NCBI GenBank assembly: GCA_040398845.1
Contig: JBBATH010000020.1
Span: 1 to 61,489, forward strand
Reading direction: 5' to 3'
DNA: 61,489 bases
Source of the DNA: WLND01 sp040398845
GTDB taxonomy: Bacteria > Actinomycetota > Actinomycetes > S36-B12
In this document: positions 16,669 through 25,353 of the stretch, piece after piece
Layout of the letters: each line of letters begins with the position of its first letter
Numbering within the stretch: the stretch's first letter is position 1
The notes under the pieces: model-generated
Told to the model about the DNA's origin: nothing
Seen by the model: the letters and a program-made list of their open reading frames with translations, nothing else
Database searches by the model: none
Translations under genes and position numbers: made by a program

Positions 16669-16682
16669 TGACAACGATTACC
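16669..16682. promoter_or_regulatory. Candidate LacI operator, copy 1
   Basis: TGACAACGATTACC occurs here and, identically, at 16758-16771. Both have the CG-centred core common to LacI-family operators. This copy directly abuts a TTGACA hexamer (16683-16688) that could be the -35 of the sugar operon. Confidence 0.55.
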
Positions 16683-16757
16683 TTGACATTCGCGTGACTG
16701 GTTCATGAACGGGCGATGAATTCTCTTGCAAAGGAATGTCTCGCTCGGGCTACTGCC

Positions 16758-16771
16758 TGACAACGATTACC
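16758..16771. promoter_or_regulatory. Candidate LacI operator, copy 2
   Basis: An exact second copy of the 14-mer at 16669, 89 bases downstream and 51 bases before the pfkB-type start. Two spaced copies suit DNA looping by a LacI tetramer or two dimers. Confidence 0.55.
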
Positions 16772-16821
16772 GCGACGTCAATCTCACCAAAAGCAACGAG
16801 GATCGAAGGGGAGGACCACAC

Positions 16822-17880
16822 GTGCGCACGCTCATCGTGAATCCCAACCCCATCTTTGATCGCACGATCACCATTGTTGAACTCGTCCCGGGGGCGGTCA
16901 TTCGAGCTTTGGACGTCGAACTGACAGCCGGGGGCAAGGGGATCAACGTGGCCCGGGTCCTGCGCGCACTTGGTCGGCCCGCACCCATGGTCATCCCGGT
17001 TGGTGCCGATGACCGCGCGCGCTACGAGTCGTTACTGGCGGGCGAGGGCGCCGAGTTCAATGTCGTGGAGGTTCCCGGGGGAGTGCGCACCGCGAGCATC
17101 TACCTCGAGGAGCGGAGTAATCGCGTCACGGTCGTCAACGACGCTGGCACCGAGATGGCGATGTCCGACTGGGCTCGGGTCCGCGATGCGGTTCGCGGAA
17201 GGGTCACCTCCGGCGACCTTGTTCTGTGCATGGGCAGCTTCCCTCCTGGGCTGCCGACGTCGGCACTCGGCGAGCTCATCGATGATGTCCATGCAGTGGG
17301 CGGACGCATCCTCGTTGACAGCGCACCACAATGGCTTGCCGCCTCGCTCACTCATCGCCCTGACATCGTCACCCCAAACCTCGACGAGGCCGAGGCCGCA
17401 ATTGAAGGCGAAGCCGCCCACGTCATGGATTCGGGCGATCTTGCGGTGGAGACTGTTCGACCACGTGCAGAGCGCGCAGCCCTCACACTCTGCGATCGTG
17501 GCGCCGCACACGCCCTCGTCACCGCCGGCTCGGCTGGAGTCGCCGTGGGCGGTGCATTCGGCGTAACTTGGGAGCCGGCGTACCCGGTGCGGTCCGTGAG
17601 CACAGTTGGGGCAGGCGACTCCTTCGTTGCAGGCCTTGCCTTCGCCTTGGCGCAGGTTGGCGACGAGGGTCGCGACCCTGATTGGGGCCAAGTCGAATGG
17701 GGCCCCCCCGTGCGCTTCGGGGTGGCCGCCGCCGCGGCGTCCTGCGAACTCGTTCGTGCAGGCGGTGCGAAGGCCGACCGAATCCGCGAGATCCTCGCCG
17801 ACCTCGACAAACTTCACCGCACCGGAGAACAGGCGAACCCTGCGCGACGCCATGTCACGGCTGGGTTGGCGGCATCATGA
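16822..17880 (+). CDS. PfkB-family sugar-phosphate kinase (1-phosphofructokinase/tagatose-6-phosphate kinase type)
   Basis: A 352-residue PfkB kinase. The GTG at 16822 is chosen because GGGGAGG lies upstream and VRTLIVNPNPIFDRTI is the normal family start. ELTAGGKGINVARVLRALGR is the substrate-binding signature of the FruK/LacC/PfkB subgroup, which act on sugar phosphates, and TVGAGDSFVAGLA carries the anion hole and catalytic Asp. It would make a ketose bisphosphate. It overlaps the lacI-type gene by ATGA and precedes an FGGY kinase and an aldolase, so hexulose 6-phosphate is the likely substrate. Which hexulose is not shown by the sequence. Confidence 0.82.
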   Translation: MRTLIVNPNPIFDRTITIVELVPGAVIRALDVELTAGGKGINVARVLRALGRPAPMVIPVGADDRARYESLLAGEGAEFNVVEVPGGVRTASIYLEERSNRVTVVNDAGTEMAMSDWARVRDAVRGRVTSGDLVLCMGSFPPGLPTSALGELIDDVHAVGGRILVDSAPQWLAASLTHRPDIVTPNLDEAEAAIEGEAAHVMDSGDLAVETVRPRAERAALTLCDRGAAHALVTAGSAGVAVGGAFGVTWEPAYPVRSVSTVGAGDSFVAGLAFALAQVGDEGRDPDWGQVEWGPPVRFGVAAAAASCELVRAGGAKADRIREILADLDKLHRTGEQANPARRHVTAGLAAS

Positions 17881-18887
17881 GCCTGAGCCCCGTGCGGCTT
17901 CGAGACGTTGCGCTCGCTGCCGGAACGAGCACGAAGACGGCGTCGCGCGTCATCAACGGCGATGCCCGCGTCGCGACCGACACTCGCCATCGCGTGCAGG
18001 AGGCCGTCGATCAACTCGGGTATCAGGTCGACCTCATGGCGAGGTCCCTGCGCAAGGGGGTCGATGACACCGTGGGGATCGTCGTGCCGACGATCGGCGA
18101 CCCCTTCTTTGCCAAGGCCATCGAGGAGATCGAGCAAATGGCGCTACCGCGCGGTATCAACCTCCTCGTTGCAAGCAACTCTCGCGATCCCAAATGTGAG
18201 AGAAAGGTGGTCGACGGACTCCTCGCCCGGCGCGTATCCGGGCTGATTGTTACCCCGTTCTCGGCTGACTACTCCTTTCTCGAACGGGTCGTCACCCCGG
18301 TGGTGTTCCTCGACCGACACCCGAATGGCATGGACGTTGGAGCTGTCATTGTCGATGACGAAGGTGGTGCCTACCGCATCGTTATGCACCTCGCATCCTT
18401 CGGGCATCGTCGCATCGCACTCCTCACCGACGACCTCACGATTGAGACATCACGCCTGCGCCGCGAGGGCTACGTTCGGGCAATGCTCGAGCTCGACCTT
18501 CCGATCGAACAGGAGTTTCAGGCAACTTGGTGCGTCGATGCGGCTCAGGCCGAGGCATGCACGAACGACATGCTCGATCTTGACCATCCCCCCACTGCCA
18601 TCTTTAGCGCTCGGTCTGAAACCTCACTGGGCGTCGTCAGAGCCCTTCACCTGCGACACCGCACCGACATCGCGTTCGCCTCCTTCGGCGACTTCGCGAC
18701 CGCCGATGTCCTGAGCCCGGCGATCACCGTCATCGATCACGATCCCCGGACCCTCGCTCGCCGCGCGATGGAAATGCTGAGCGAACGGCTCGATGGCGCT
18801 CCTGCGAGCCCAGTCGACACCATCGTTGCGGTCGAGGTCATCGCCCGGGGCTCAGGCGAACTCCCGGCCTTGCGGGCGGTGTCATGA
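17877..18887 (+). CDS. LacI-family transcriptional regulator
   Basis: A 336-residue repressor. The N-terminal helix-turn-helix and hinge (RLRDVALAAGTSTKTASRVI, then HRVQEAVDQLGY) is followed by a periplasmic-binding-like sensor domain (VGIVVPTIGDPFFAKAIEEI). The start at 17877 overlaps the kinase stop as ATGA, and the gene ends overlapping the FGGY kinase, so it is co-transcribed with its likely targets. It probably binds the two TGACAACGATTACC sites upstream of the operon and is released by a sugar or sugar phosphate. Confidence 0.87.
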   Translation: MSLSPVRLRDVALAAGTSTKTASRVINGDARVATDTRHRVQEAVDQLGYQVDLMARSLRKGVDDTVGIVVPTIGDPFFAKAIEEIEQMALPRGINLLVASNSRDPKCERKVVDGLLARRVSGLIVTPFSADYSFLERVVTPVVFLDRHPNGMDVGAVIVDDEGGAYRIVMHLASFGHRRIALLTDDLTIETSRLRREGYVRAMLELDLPIEQEFQATWCVDAAQAEACTNDMLDLDHPPTAIFSARSETSLGVVRALHLRHRTDIAFASFGDFATADVLSPAITVIDHDPRTLARRAMEMLSERLDGAPASPVDTIVAVEVIARGSGELPALRAVS

Positions 18888-20266
18888 ATTCGACGTTACA
18901 TGAGGTCGTCATCGGAATCGATGTCGGCACGACCACCACCAAAGCGGTCGCCATCGATTCAACTGGCGCTGTCGTGGGCAATGCGAGTGCGGTGACGACC
19001 TGGGACATCGGCATCAATGGTGAGGTCCAGACAGACATCGACCGGCTCACCGATGCGGTCACAGGTGTTCTCGTCGAAACGGCTCTTTCGGTCGGCGAGG
19101 GCACGAGGGTCACCGGCATCGGCATCACCGGCATGGCGGAGGTCGGCGTTGTCGTGTCATCCGCAGGCGAAGCACTGACGCCCGCGATGGCCTGGTACGA
19201 CCAGCGGGGAGCAGAGGAACTCGCGGCACTGCCCCAGGCATTCCGCGACGAGTTCATCTCGGTCACCGGCCTCGCGGCGAAGGCGGAGTGCTCGTTCGCG
19301 AAGCTACTCTGGCTCGGATCGCACGGCGGACCATCCTTGGCCGGCACGCAATGGCTGAATGCGTTGGAATACATAGCATTCCGGCTGACTGGAGTCCGGG
19401 GGAGTGAGCCGTCGCTGGCATCGCGAACCGGGCTCCTTGACCAAGGGTCGATCGGCCCGTGGGCCACGACCCTTGACCTCATCGGCGCCAGCGACTCCTT
19501 CCTTCCTGAGCTCGTGACCGCCGGGACCAGCCTCGGTCCGGTCCTTGCGAGCGCACCAGCTGCGCTCAGACGTGCGGCCGTCACGGTGGCCGGTCACGAT
19601 CACCTCGTGGGCTCGGTCGGGGCGGGCGCTATTGGTGGCGACGACCTGTTCGACTCCTGCGGCACTGCCGACGTGATCCTGCGGACGGTCCCGCGCACGC
19701 TGTCGAATGCCGACCGCAGCCACCTAGTTGGGCGCGGGCTCAGCGCTGGTCGCCACGTGCTGGCCGGTTCCACCGCAATCCTTGGCGCAACCCGCTCCGG
19801 CCTCGTGCTCGGCCGCATCATGTCGATGCTCGGTGCCGATGACAGGGCCGCGCGGCAGGAACTCGCCGACACCTGGCGCGCCGACCGCGAGCCGTCGGCT
19901 CGAGTGCTCGTCTCAGAGCCTTCCGACTGGACGAACGAGGTGACCGTTCGCCTCCGCGACGATGCCACCCCGACCGAGGTCTGGGCAGCTGCGACCGAAT
20001 ATGTCCTTGCGCAGACAGCCGAACTTCTAGAAGCGGTTGCTGAGGTCGCGGGACCGTACCAGACTGCGATTGCAGCAGGAGGGTGGGCGCATGTGACGGG
20101 GGTCTATCGTGGCAAAGCTCATCTGATGCCCGGACTGATCGTGAGCGACGTGCAATTGCCCGGGGCCACCGGAGCAGCCATGTTCGCAGCCCAAGCATCC
20201 GGAGTCTCATCCGGACCAATCACGGCTCAAGCCCCTTCGAGACTGGCGGTTCCGATACACGCTTGA
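18884..20266 (+). CDS. FGGY-family carbohydrate kinase
   Basis: A 460-residue kinase with the phosphate loop GIDVGTTTTKAVAID, TGIGITGMAEVGVV, the substrate-side segment PAMAWYDQRG, and in the second half AGHDHLVGSVGAG and AAGGWAHV. Length fits the family. It resembles xylulose- and ketose-kinase branches, without a sharp specificity mark. It starts with ATGA overlap on lacI and is 40 bp before the aldolase. In a pathway with a PfkB kinase and a bisphosphate aldolase it would put the first phosphate on an imported ketose, probably at O6; this is inferred from context. Confidence 0.82.
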   Translation: MNSTLHEVVIGIDVGTTTTKAVAIDSTGAVVGNASAVTTWDIGINGEVQTDIDRLTDAVTGVLVETALSVGEGTRVTGIGITGMAEVGVVVSSAGEALTPAMAWYDQRGAEELAALPQAFRDEFISVTGLAAKAECSFAKLLWLGSHGGPSLAGTQWLNALEYIAFRLTGVRGSEPSLASRTGLLDQGSIGPWATTLDLIGASDSFLPELVTAGTSLGPVLASAPAALRRAAVTVAGHDHLVGSVGAGAIGGDDLFDSCGTADVILRTVPRTLSNADRSHLVGRGLSAGRHVLAGSTAILGATRSGLVLGRIMSMLGADDRAARQELADTWRADREPSARVLVSEPSDWTNEVTVRLRDDATPTEVWAAATEYVLAQTAELLEAVAEVAGPYQTAIAAGGWAHVTGVYRGKAHLMPGLIVSDVQLPGATGAAMFAAQASGVSSGPITAQAPSRLAVPIHA

Positions 20267-20306
20267 CCCCAACAGCCTGCTACACCCAACATGAAGGAGT
20301 GCATTG

Positions 20307-21224
20307 ATGAGTCCCACTGCGGTACAGGAGAACTCCGGCACGCTCGCCGCGATTGCGGACGCCGACGGAACCCTGGCGATCATCGCAATGGACCAGCGCA
20401 ACACCCTGCGCCGGATGTTCACAGCAGTCGGGGTCGAAGCCTCGATCGACGACCTTCGTCAGGCGAAGATCGACGTTGCCCAGCATCTGACCCCCCACGC
20501 CACCGGAATCCTGCTCGACCCTGACTTCGGCGTCCCGGCAGTTCGCGACTCCGGTGCCCTGGCGCCGGGTTGCGGGCTGCTCGTGGCGGCAGAGCCGTCC
20601 GACCGCGGCACCTACAACGGCGAGCCACGCTCGCACCGGATCGCCGCGCAGAACGCAACCTGGGTTCGCGACATGGGCGGTCACGCAGTGAAGTTCCTCG
20701 TCATGATGAACCCGGCGCGCACCATAGGTGCGGGCGAGCCCGATCTCACCGCGGAGACGCTGCAGGTCGTGCGCGAGGCAGTCGAGGACTGCCGCGCAGT
20801 CGGTATCCCCTCGGTCATCGAGAACCTCATCTACGCCCTGCCGGGCAGCGAGCCGATGACGCCGCAGCAGCGCGAGGATGCCATCGTCGAGTCGGCCGTG
20901 CTTCTCACCGAACTCAACCCCGACCTGCTCAAGCTCGAGTACCCGGGCAGTGCAGCCGGCTGCCGTCGACTGGCGGATGTGCTCACCGTGCCATGGGCGG
21001 TTCTCAGCGCTGGGGTCGACTTTGACACCTTCACCGATGTCATCAGGGTGTCGTGCGATGACGGCGGCGCCTCCGGCTTCATCGCCGGCCGCTCGGTCTG
21101 GAAGGAGTCCATCGGACTCGTCGGTGAAGAGCGTCAGACATTCCTCTCCGAGGTGGCGGTTCCGCGCCTGACAAATCTGCGCGAGGCGATTGCCGGGCGC
21201 GCTCGTCCATGGAACGCGTCATGA
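20307..21224 (+). CDS. LacD/YihT-type class I aldolase
   Basis: A 305-residue TIM-barrel aldolase. ATG at 20307 has AAGGAG seven bases upstream. AIIAMDQRNTLRRMF near the N terminus is the family substrate loop, VKFLVMMNP (Lys129) and LLKLEYPGS (Lys209) match the two buried lysines, Lys209 being the likely Schiff-base residue; GGASGFIAGRSVW gives the C-terminal phosphate site. LacD splits tagatose 1,6-bisphosphate and YihT splits 6-deoxy-6-sulfofructose 1-phosphate. With a PfkB and an FGGY kinase, a ketohexose 1,6-bisphosphate is the better guess. No sulfoquinovose-specific gene is present. Confidence 0.78.
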   Translation: MSPTAVQENSGTLAAIADADGTLAIIAMDQRNTLRRMFTAVGVEASIDDLRQAKIDVAQHLTPHATGILLDPDFGVPAVRDSGALAPGCGLLVAAEPSDRGTYNGEPRSHRIAAQNATWVRDMGGHAVKFLVMMNPARTIGAGEPDLTAETLQVVREAVEDCRAVGIPSVIENLIYALPGSEPMTPQQREDAIVESAVLLTELNPDLLKLEYPGSAAGCRRLADVLTVPWAVLSAGVDFDTFTDVIRVSCDDGGASGFIAGRSVWKESIGLVGEERQTFLSEVAVPRLTNLREAIAGRARPWNAS

Positions 21225-21264
21225 GGCGCAGGGGCACTCTCAGTGGAAAGGAAGGGTAGGCGGG

Positions 21265-22020
21265 ATGCGAGTACTCGAAGCGCGCGGAATCGTGCGGACG
21301 TACGGGCAGGTCGTGGCGCTTGATGGATGTGATTTCGACGTCGAGGCAGGCGAGGTCACAGCGCTCATCGGCGACAACGGCGCAGGCAAGAGTACGCTCA
21401 CGAAGGTGCTGTCCGGAACCGAGCGGGCCGAGGAGGGCACCGTCAGATTCCTTGGCGAGGAAGTTCATTTCAATTCCCCGGCCCAAGCCCGGGCGCGGGG
21501 GATCGAGACCGTGTATCAAGACCTTGCGCTGTGCCCGCATCTGGATGCCGTCAAGAACCTGTTCCTTGGCCGTGAGGTCAAGGCGGGCGGGGTGCTCGGC
21601 CTTATGGGCTTCATGAATCGCAAGGAAATGCGGCAACGCAGTGCGGAGGCCTTCCAAGATCTCGGCGCAGCCGTGCGAACCCTCACCGAGCCGGTGGGCA
21701 ACATGTCCGGTGGCCAGCGGCAGAGCATTGCCGTTGCCCGTGCCGCCGCGTGGGCGAACAAGATCATCTTCCTCGACGAGCCGACAGCCGCCCTCGGCGT
21801 CGTCCAGACCGAGAACGTCCTTGACCTCATCAAGCGAGTGCGCGATAAGGGCATCGGCGTCGTCTTCATCAGTCACTCGATGCCTGAGGTTCTCAGCGTC
21901 GCCGATTCGATTCAGGTGATGCGCCGCGGTCGCCGCGTCGCGACCTACCGGGCTACAGACTCGAGCATCGAAGAACTCGTGGGAGCCATGACCGGCAAGT
22001 TCGATGAAGGAGCAGCATGA
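21265..22020 (+). CDS. Sugar ABC transporter ATPase, single domain (FrcA-like)
   Basis: A 251-residue ATPase with Walker A (GDNGAGKST), Q-loop (VYQDLAL), signature (MSGGQRQ) and Walker B (IIFLDEPT) followed by the switch His (FISHS). The ATG at 21265 has a GGAAAGGAAGGG site upstream. Unlike RbsA-type carbohydrate ATPases, which are tandem duplications of about 500 residues, it has one domain, as in fructose-type FrcA, and should dimerise. It powers uptake with the permease and binding protein that follow; the permease start overlaps its stop as ATGA. Confidence 0.85.
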   Translation: MRVLEARGIVRTYGQVVALDGCDFDVEAGEVTALIGDNGAGKSTLTKVLSGTERAEEGTVRFLGEEVHFNSPAQARARGIETVYQDLALCPHLDAVKNLFLGREVKAGGVLGLMGFMNRKEMRQRSAEAFQDLGAAVRTLTEPVGNMSGGQRQSIAVARAAAWANKIIFLDEPTAALGVVQTENVLDLIKRVRDKGIGVVFISHSMPEVLSVADSIQVMRRGRRVATYRATDSSIEELVGAMTGKFDEGAA

Positions 22021-23114
22021 GCACCGAGACTCACGTGAATAGGGCCTCCGACCTATTCGATACGGAAAAGGTGCCGTTACTTCGACGCCTGAGTCGTATT
22101 CAGGCGGCCCAGATCGTGCTCGTCCTAGTCGGATTGCTCATCTTCTTCTCGATCATGTCGCCCGATGCGTTCTTCACGGTCTTCACCTTCCGGTCGATCA
22201 TCATGAACACGGCGATCTTTGCCGTGCTCGGCGTCGGCGCAACCCTCGTCATCATCACGGCGGGCATCGATCTGTCGGTTGGCGCCGTGCTCGTCTTTAG
22301 CAGCGTCATCGCCGCGAAGGTCATGGAAAACCTCGGTGCTGAGGGCTGGGCAACCGCGTCCGTCGGAACGCTCGTGGCGATCGCCTGCGGTGCTGCATGG
22401 GGATTCATCAACGGATTCCTCGTCGGCCGGGCGAAGGTTCCGGCATTCATCGTGACCCTCGGAACCCTGGGCATGGCCCTCGGCCTCTCGCAGGTGCTGA
22501 CCGGCGGCATCGACGTCTCGGGGGTCCCCGAGGTGTTCGTTGACACGGTGGGTTTCGGCAACGCGTTTAGTGAGGTTCCGACGATCGTTGTCGTCTCGGC
22601 CATCGTCGTCATCATCGGCAGCATCGTCCTGCATCGGACGAAATTCGGGATGTACACCTACGCCGTCGGTTCGAATCCGGAGGCCTGCCGACGTGTCGGC
22701 ATCAAGGTCGATCGACAGTTGATCTTCGTCTACATGATCGCGGGAGCGTGCGCCGGCATCGGTGGCATCCTCAGCCTCGCGCTGTACCAGCAGACCACCA
22801 TCGGTGGTCAATCCATGACGGCACTGACCGTCATCGCAGGCGTTGTCATTGGTGGCACCAGCCTTTTCGGAGGCGTCGGATCCATCTTCGGCACGGTTAT
22901 CGGTTTGCTGATCCCAGCAGTGCTGCAGACCGGTTTCGTCATTATCGGCGTCGAGTCGTACTGGCAGGGCGTCGTGATCGGAATATTCCTGATCGGAGCC
23001 GTCTACGTGGACGGCGCGCGCAGAACGAAGGCGCAACGCGGATCAGGGCGCAAGACCAAGCACCTCCAAGTCGGCGGTGTGCACGTTGGAGCAAGTCCAG
23101 AAAGGGAAAATTGA
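22017..23114 (+). CDS. Sugar ABC transporter permease (RbsC/FrcC-like)
   Basis: A 365-residue membrane protein with about ten hydrophobic segments in the branched-chain/ribose permease fold. GVGATLVIITAGIDLSVGAV is the conserved RbsC-family motif, and AVGSNPEACRRVGIKVDR is the cytoplasmic loop that meets the ATPase. It is coupled at both ends (ATGA upstream, TGATG downstream). A basic C-terminal tail of some 30 residues follows the last membrane span. Confidence 0.87.
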   Translation: MSTETHVNRASDLFDTEKVPLLRRLSRIQAAQIVLVLVGLLIFFSIMSPDAFFTVFTFRSIIMNTAIFAVLGVGATLVIITAGIDLSVGAVLVFSSVIAAKVMENLGAEGWATASVGTLVAIACGAAWGFINGFLVGRAKVPAFIVTLGTLGMALGLSQVLTGGIDVSGVPEVFVDTVGFGNAFSEVPTIVVVSAIVVIIGSIVLHRTKFGMYTYAVGSNPEACRRVGIKVDRQLIFVYMIAGACAGIGGILSLALYQQTTIGGQSMTALTVIAGVVIGGTSLFGGVGSIFGTVIGLLIPAVLQTGFVIIGVESYWQGVVIGIFLIGAVYVDGARRTKAQRGSGRKTKHLQVGGVHVGASPEREN

Positions 23115-24094
23115 TGAAGCAAAGCAATATCGTCAAGAAGAGCGCTGTCACGGCACTGAGCCTTGGTGTCGTGGCAGGGCTCAGCCTCGGCATGGCTCCC
23201 GGAGCAAATGCCGCCGGCGAGAAGATCACCTTTATTCAGGGTGTTCAAGGTGACGGCTTCTACATCACGATGGGCTGTGGCGTGAACGCTCAGGCCAAGA
23301 AGATGGGCGCGACCGTCACGACGCAGGGCCCGGCCAAGTTCGATGCAACGCTTCAGAAGCCGATTCTCGAAGCAGTCGTCGCGACGAATCCGGACGCCAT
23401 CCTCATCGCCCCGAACGACAAGGTCGCGATGCAGAAGCCCCTTGAGGCAGCAGCTAAGAAGGGCATCAAGATCGTGCTCGTCGACACGACGGTCAACAAC
23501 CCGTCGTTCGCCGTGTCTGAGATCTCGTCGAACAACTACAAGGGTGGCCAGCAGGCATTTGCGGCTATTGCGCTTCTCGCACCCCAGGGTGGGCCCGTCC
23601 TAGCCATGGGTGTGAAGCCAGGCATCAGCACCACCGATGCTCGCGACAAGGGCTTCTCAGATGCAGTGGCAGCGAGCGGTGGCAAGTACACCCTGGTCAG
23701 CCAGGAGTACTCGCTCAATGAGCCGGCAGTTGCAGCTCAGCTCACCACGGCAGCCATTGCCAAGACTCCCGGCCTCGTCGGCGTCTTCGCAAGCAACCTG
23801 TTCTCGGCTGAGGGCGTTGCAACCGGCGTCAAGCAGGCAGGCAAGGAAGGCGCAATCAAGGTCGTCTCCTTCGATGCAGGCCCCGATCAGGTCAAGGCAC
23901 TCAAGGCTGGCACGGTTCAAGCGCTCATCGCGCAGCAGCCTTACCAGATCGGCGTTGCTGGCGTTCAGCAGGCCATGTACGCCCTGACTGGCAAGAAGAT
24001 CACCAAGAAGATCACCACCGGATTCACCATCATCACCCAGGCCAATGTTGATACACCGCTGGGCAAGGCCGCTCAGTACCGCGCCAAGTGCTAA
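23114..24094 (+). CDS. Sugar ABC transporter substrate-binding protein
   Basis: A 326-residue ribose-type (peripla_BP_4) binding protein. The ATG at 23114 shares a base with the permease stop and has AAAGGG upstream. It has a Sec signal (basic start, hydrophobic core, GANA-A cleavage). ANPD/NPDAILIAPND, ISTTDARDKGF and VSFDAGPDQVKAL are typical of the family. Oddly, it has no lipobox cysteine, although binding proteins of Gram-positive bacteria are usually lipoproteins; it might stay attached by an uncleaved signal or by binding the permease. The predicted ligand is the operon's ketose or pentose. Confidence 0.85.
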   Translation: MKQSNIVKKSAVTALSLGVVAGLSLGMAPGANAAGEKITFIQGVQGDGFYITMGCGVNAQAKKMGATVTTQGPAKFDATLQKPILEAVVATNPDAILIAPNDKVAMQKPLEAAAKKGIKIVLVDTTVNNPSFAVSEISSNNYKGGQQAFAAIALLAPQGGPVLAMGVKPGISTTDARDKGFSDAVAASGGKYTLVSQEYSLNEPAVAAQLTTAAIAKTPGLVGVFASNLFSAEGVATGVKQAGKEGAIKVVSFDAGPDQVKALKAGTVQALIAQQPYQIGVAGVQQAMYALTGKKITKKITTGFTIITQANVDTPLGKAAQYRAKC

Positions 24095-24116
24095 TTGCTC
24101 GACGCTGAAGACTGGG

Positions 24117-24189
24117 GCCGGCTGCCAGTTCCCTGGTAGCCGGCACCAGATTCGCAGGTGGCGCAGCGGGGAAGATCCCCTACTGCGCC
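24117..24189 (+). terminator. Double-hairpin terminator of the sugar operon
   Basis: A 12-bp stem (24117-24128 with 24133-24144, one G.U, four-base loop) is followed by a second stem (24160-24172 with 24176-24189, GGCGCAG/CTGCGCC outer and GGGGA/TCCCC inner). There is no strong T-run, as is usual in high-GC actinobacteria. Confidence 0.75.
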
Positions 24190-24317
24190 GCTTCTGCGTA
24201 TCCTTCCGTTTCGCTTCATTCATGCGGCGGGCAACGTCTGCCAAGCTCTCCCGAGAACCCCACATCGTCTGAGCCGCCAGGCCCGACGCCCATGTCGTCT
24301 CCGAGCGGCGTTTAAGG

Positions 24318-24335
24318 TATCTTGACGTCGAGATA
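24318..24335. promoter_or_regulatory. 18-bp palindrome upstream of mdh
   Basis: TATCTTGACGTCGAGATA reads as an inverted repeat with one mismatched pair, 36 bases before the mdh start. It contains TTGACG, a possible -35, so a bound regulator would act on this promoter. The shape (CTTGAC core) is like sites of PecS/MarR-type regulators such as TamR that control TCA enzymes in Streptomyces; this link is from memory and unverified. Confidence 0.5.
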
Positions 24336-24371
24336 TCCCCCGTCCACCCTTTCGGAAGGCATTGGTCTGCC

Positions 24372-25328
24372 ATGGCTCGTCGCGGCAAGGTTTCAGTCAT
24401 TGGTGCAGGTTTCTACGGCTCGACGACGGCGCTGCGCCTCGCCGAGTACGACATCTTCGAGACGGTGGTGCTCACCGATGTTCTGGAGGGCAAGCCGGAG
24501 GGTCTCGCGCTCGACCTCAACCAGTCGCGTTGGATCGAGGGCTTCGAGACGAAGCTCGTCGGCCAGACCACTGGCCCGAATGGCGAGGGCTACGAGATGA
24601 TCGTGGGTTCCGAGATCGTCATCATCACGGCAGGCCTGCCGCGTAAGCCGGGCATGAGCCGAATGGACCTCATCGAGACGAACGCGAAGATCATGCGCTC
24701 CGTCGCGGAGAACATCGCGAAGCATGCCCCGGGCGCCATCGTCATCAACGTCGCGAATCCACTCGACGAGATGACTGCGCTGGCCCAGATCGTCACTGGC
24801 TTCCCGTATCAGCGGGTCATCGGCCAGGCGGGAATGCTTGATACGGCTCGCTTCACCAACTTCGTGGCGGAGGATCTCGGGGTTCCGGTGGCATCGGTGC
24901 GGACCCTCACCCTCGGCTCGCACGGCGACACAATGGTCCCGGTGGCCTCGGCCTGCACCGTCGACGGCAAGCCGCTCGCCGACCTCATGTCGGCTGACCG
25001 GATTGAGGAGCTCGTCGTGCGCACCCGCAACGGCGGTGCCGAGGTCGTTGCCCTCCTCAAGACCGGCTCCGCCTACTACGCCCCGTCGGCCGCCGCAGCT
25101 CGGATGGCCAAGGCGATCCACGAGGACTCTGGCGCAGTGATGCCGGTCTGCGCGTGGGTCGATGGCGAGTACGGCCTGTCGGGTGCGTACCTCGGAGTCG
25201 AGGCCGAGCTTGGCAAGGAAGGTATCCGCAAGGTCGTCGAGACTCCGCTTACCGATGCCGAGAAGGCCCTGCTCGTCGAGGCATACGAGGCCGTCAAGGC
25301 CAAGCAGGCAGACGTCAAGGACCTCTAG
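24372..25328 (+). CDS. mdh: Malate dehydrogenase (lactate-dehydrogenase-like type)
   Basis: A 318-residue NAD-dependent oxidoreductase converting malate and oxaloacetate. VIGAGFYGSTTALRL is the dinucleotide site; AGLPRKPGMSRMDL holds the substrate arginines, and Arg in place of Gln at the specificity position indicates malate rather than lactate; NVANPLDEM, GMLDTARF and GSHGDTMV (catalytic His) complete the set. Length is typical of the tetrameric LDH-like MDH. It lies 25 bp before icd, forming a TCA pair. No tight ribosome site is seen; GGAAGG is 12 bases from ATG. Confidence 0.9.
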   Translation: MARRGKVSVIGAGFYGSTTALRLAEYDIFETVVLTDVLEGKPEGLALDLNQSRWIEGFETKLVGQTTGPNGEGYEMIVGSEIVIITAGLPRKPGMSRMDLIETNAKIMRSVAENIAKHAPGAIVINVANPLDEMTALAQIVTGFPYQRVIGQAGMLDTARFTNFVAEDLGVPVASVRTLTLGSHGDTMVPVASACTVDGKPLADLMSADRIEELVVRTRNGGAEVVALLKTGSAYYAPSAAAARMAKAIHEDSGAVMPVCAWVDGEYGLSGAYLGVEAELGKEGIRKVVETPLTDAEKALLVEAYEAVKAKQADVKDL

Positions 25329-25353
25329 ACCACTTCCCCTAGGAGATATGCAG

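Noticed and set aside
20307..21224. Sulfoquinovose (sulfoglycolysis) operon
   Set aside because: The aldolase resembles YihT, but no sulfoquinovosidase, isomerase or sulfolactaldehyde reductase lies in the window.
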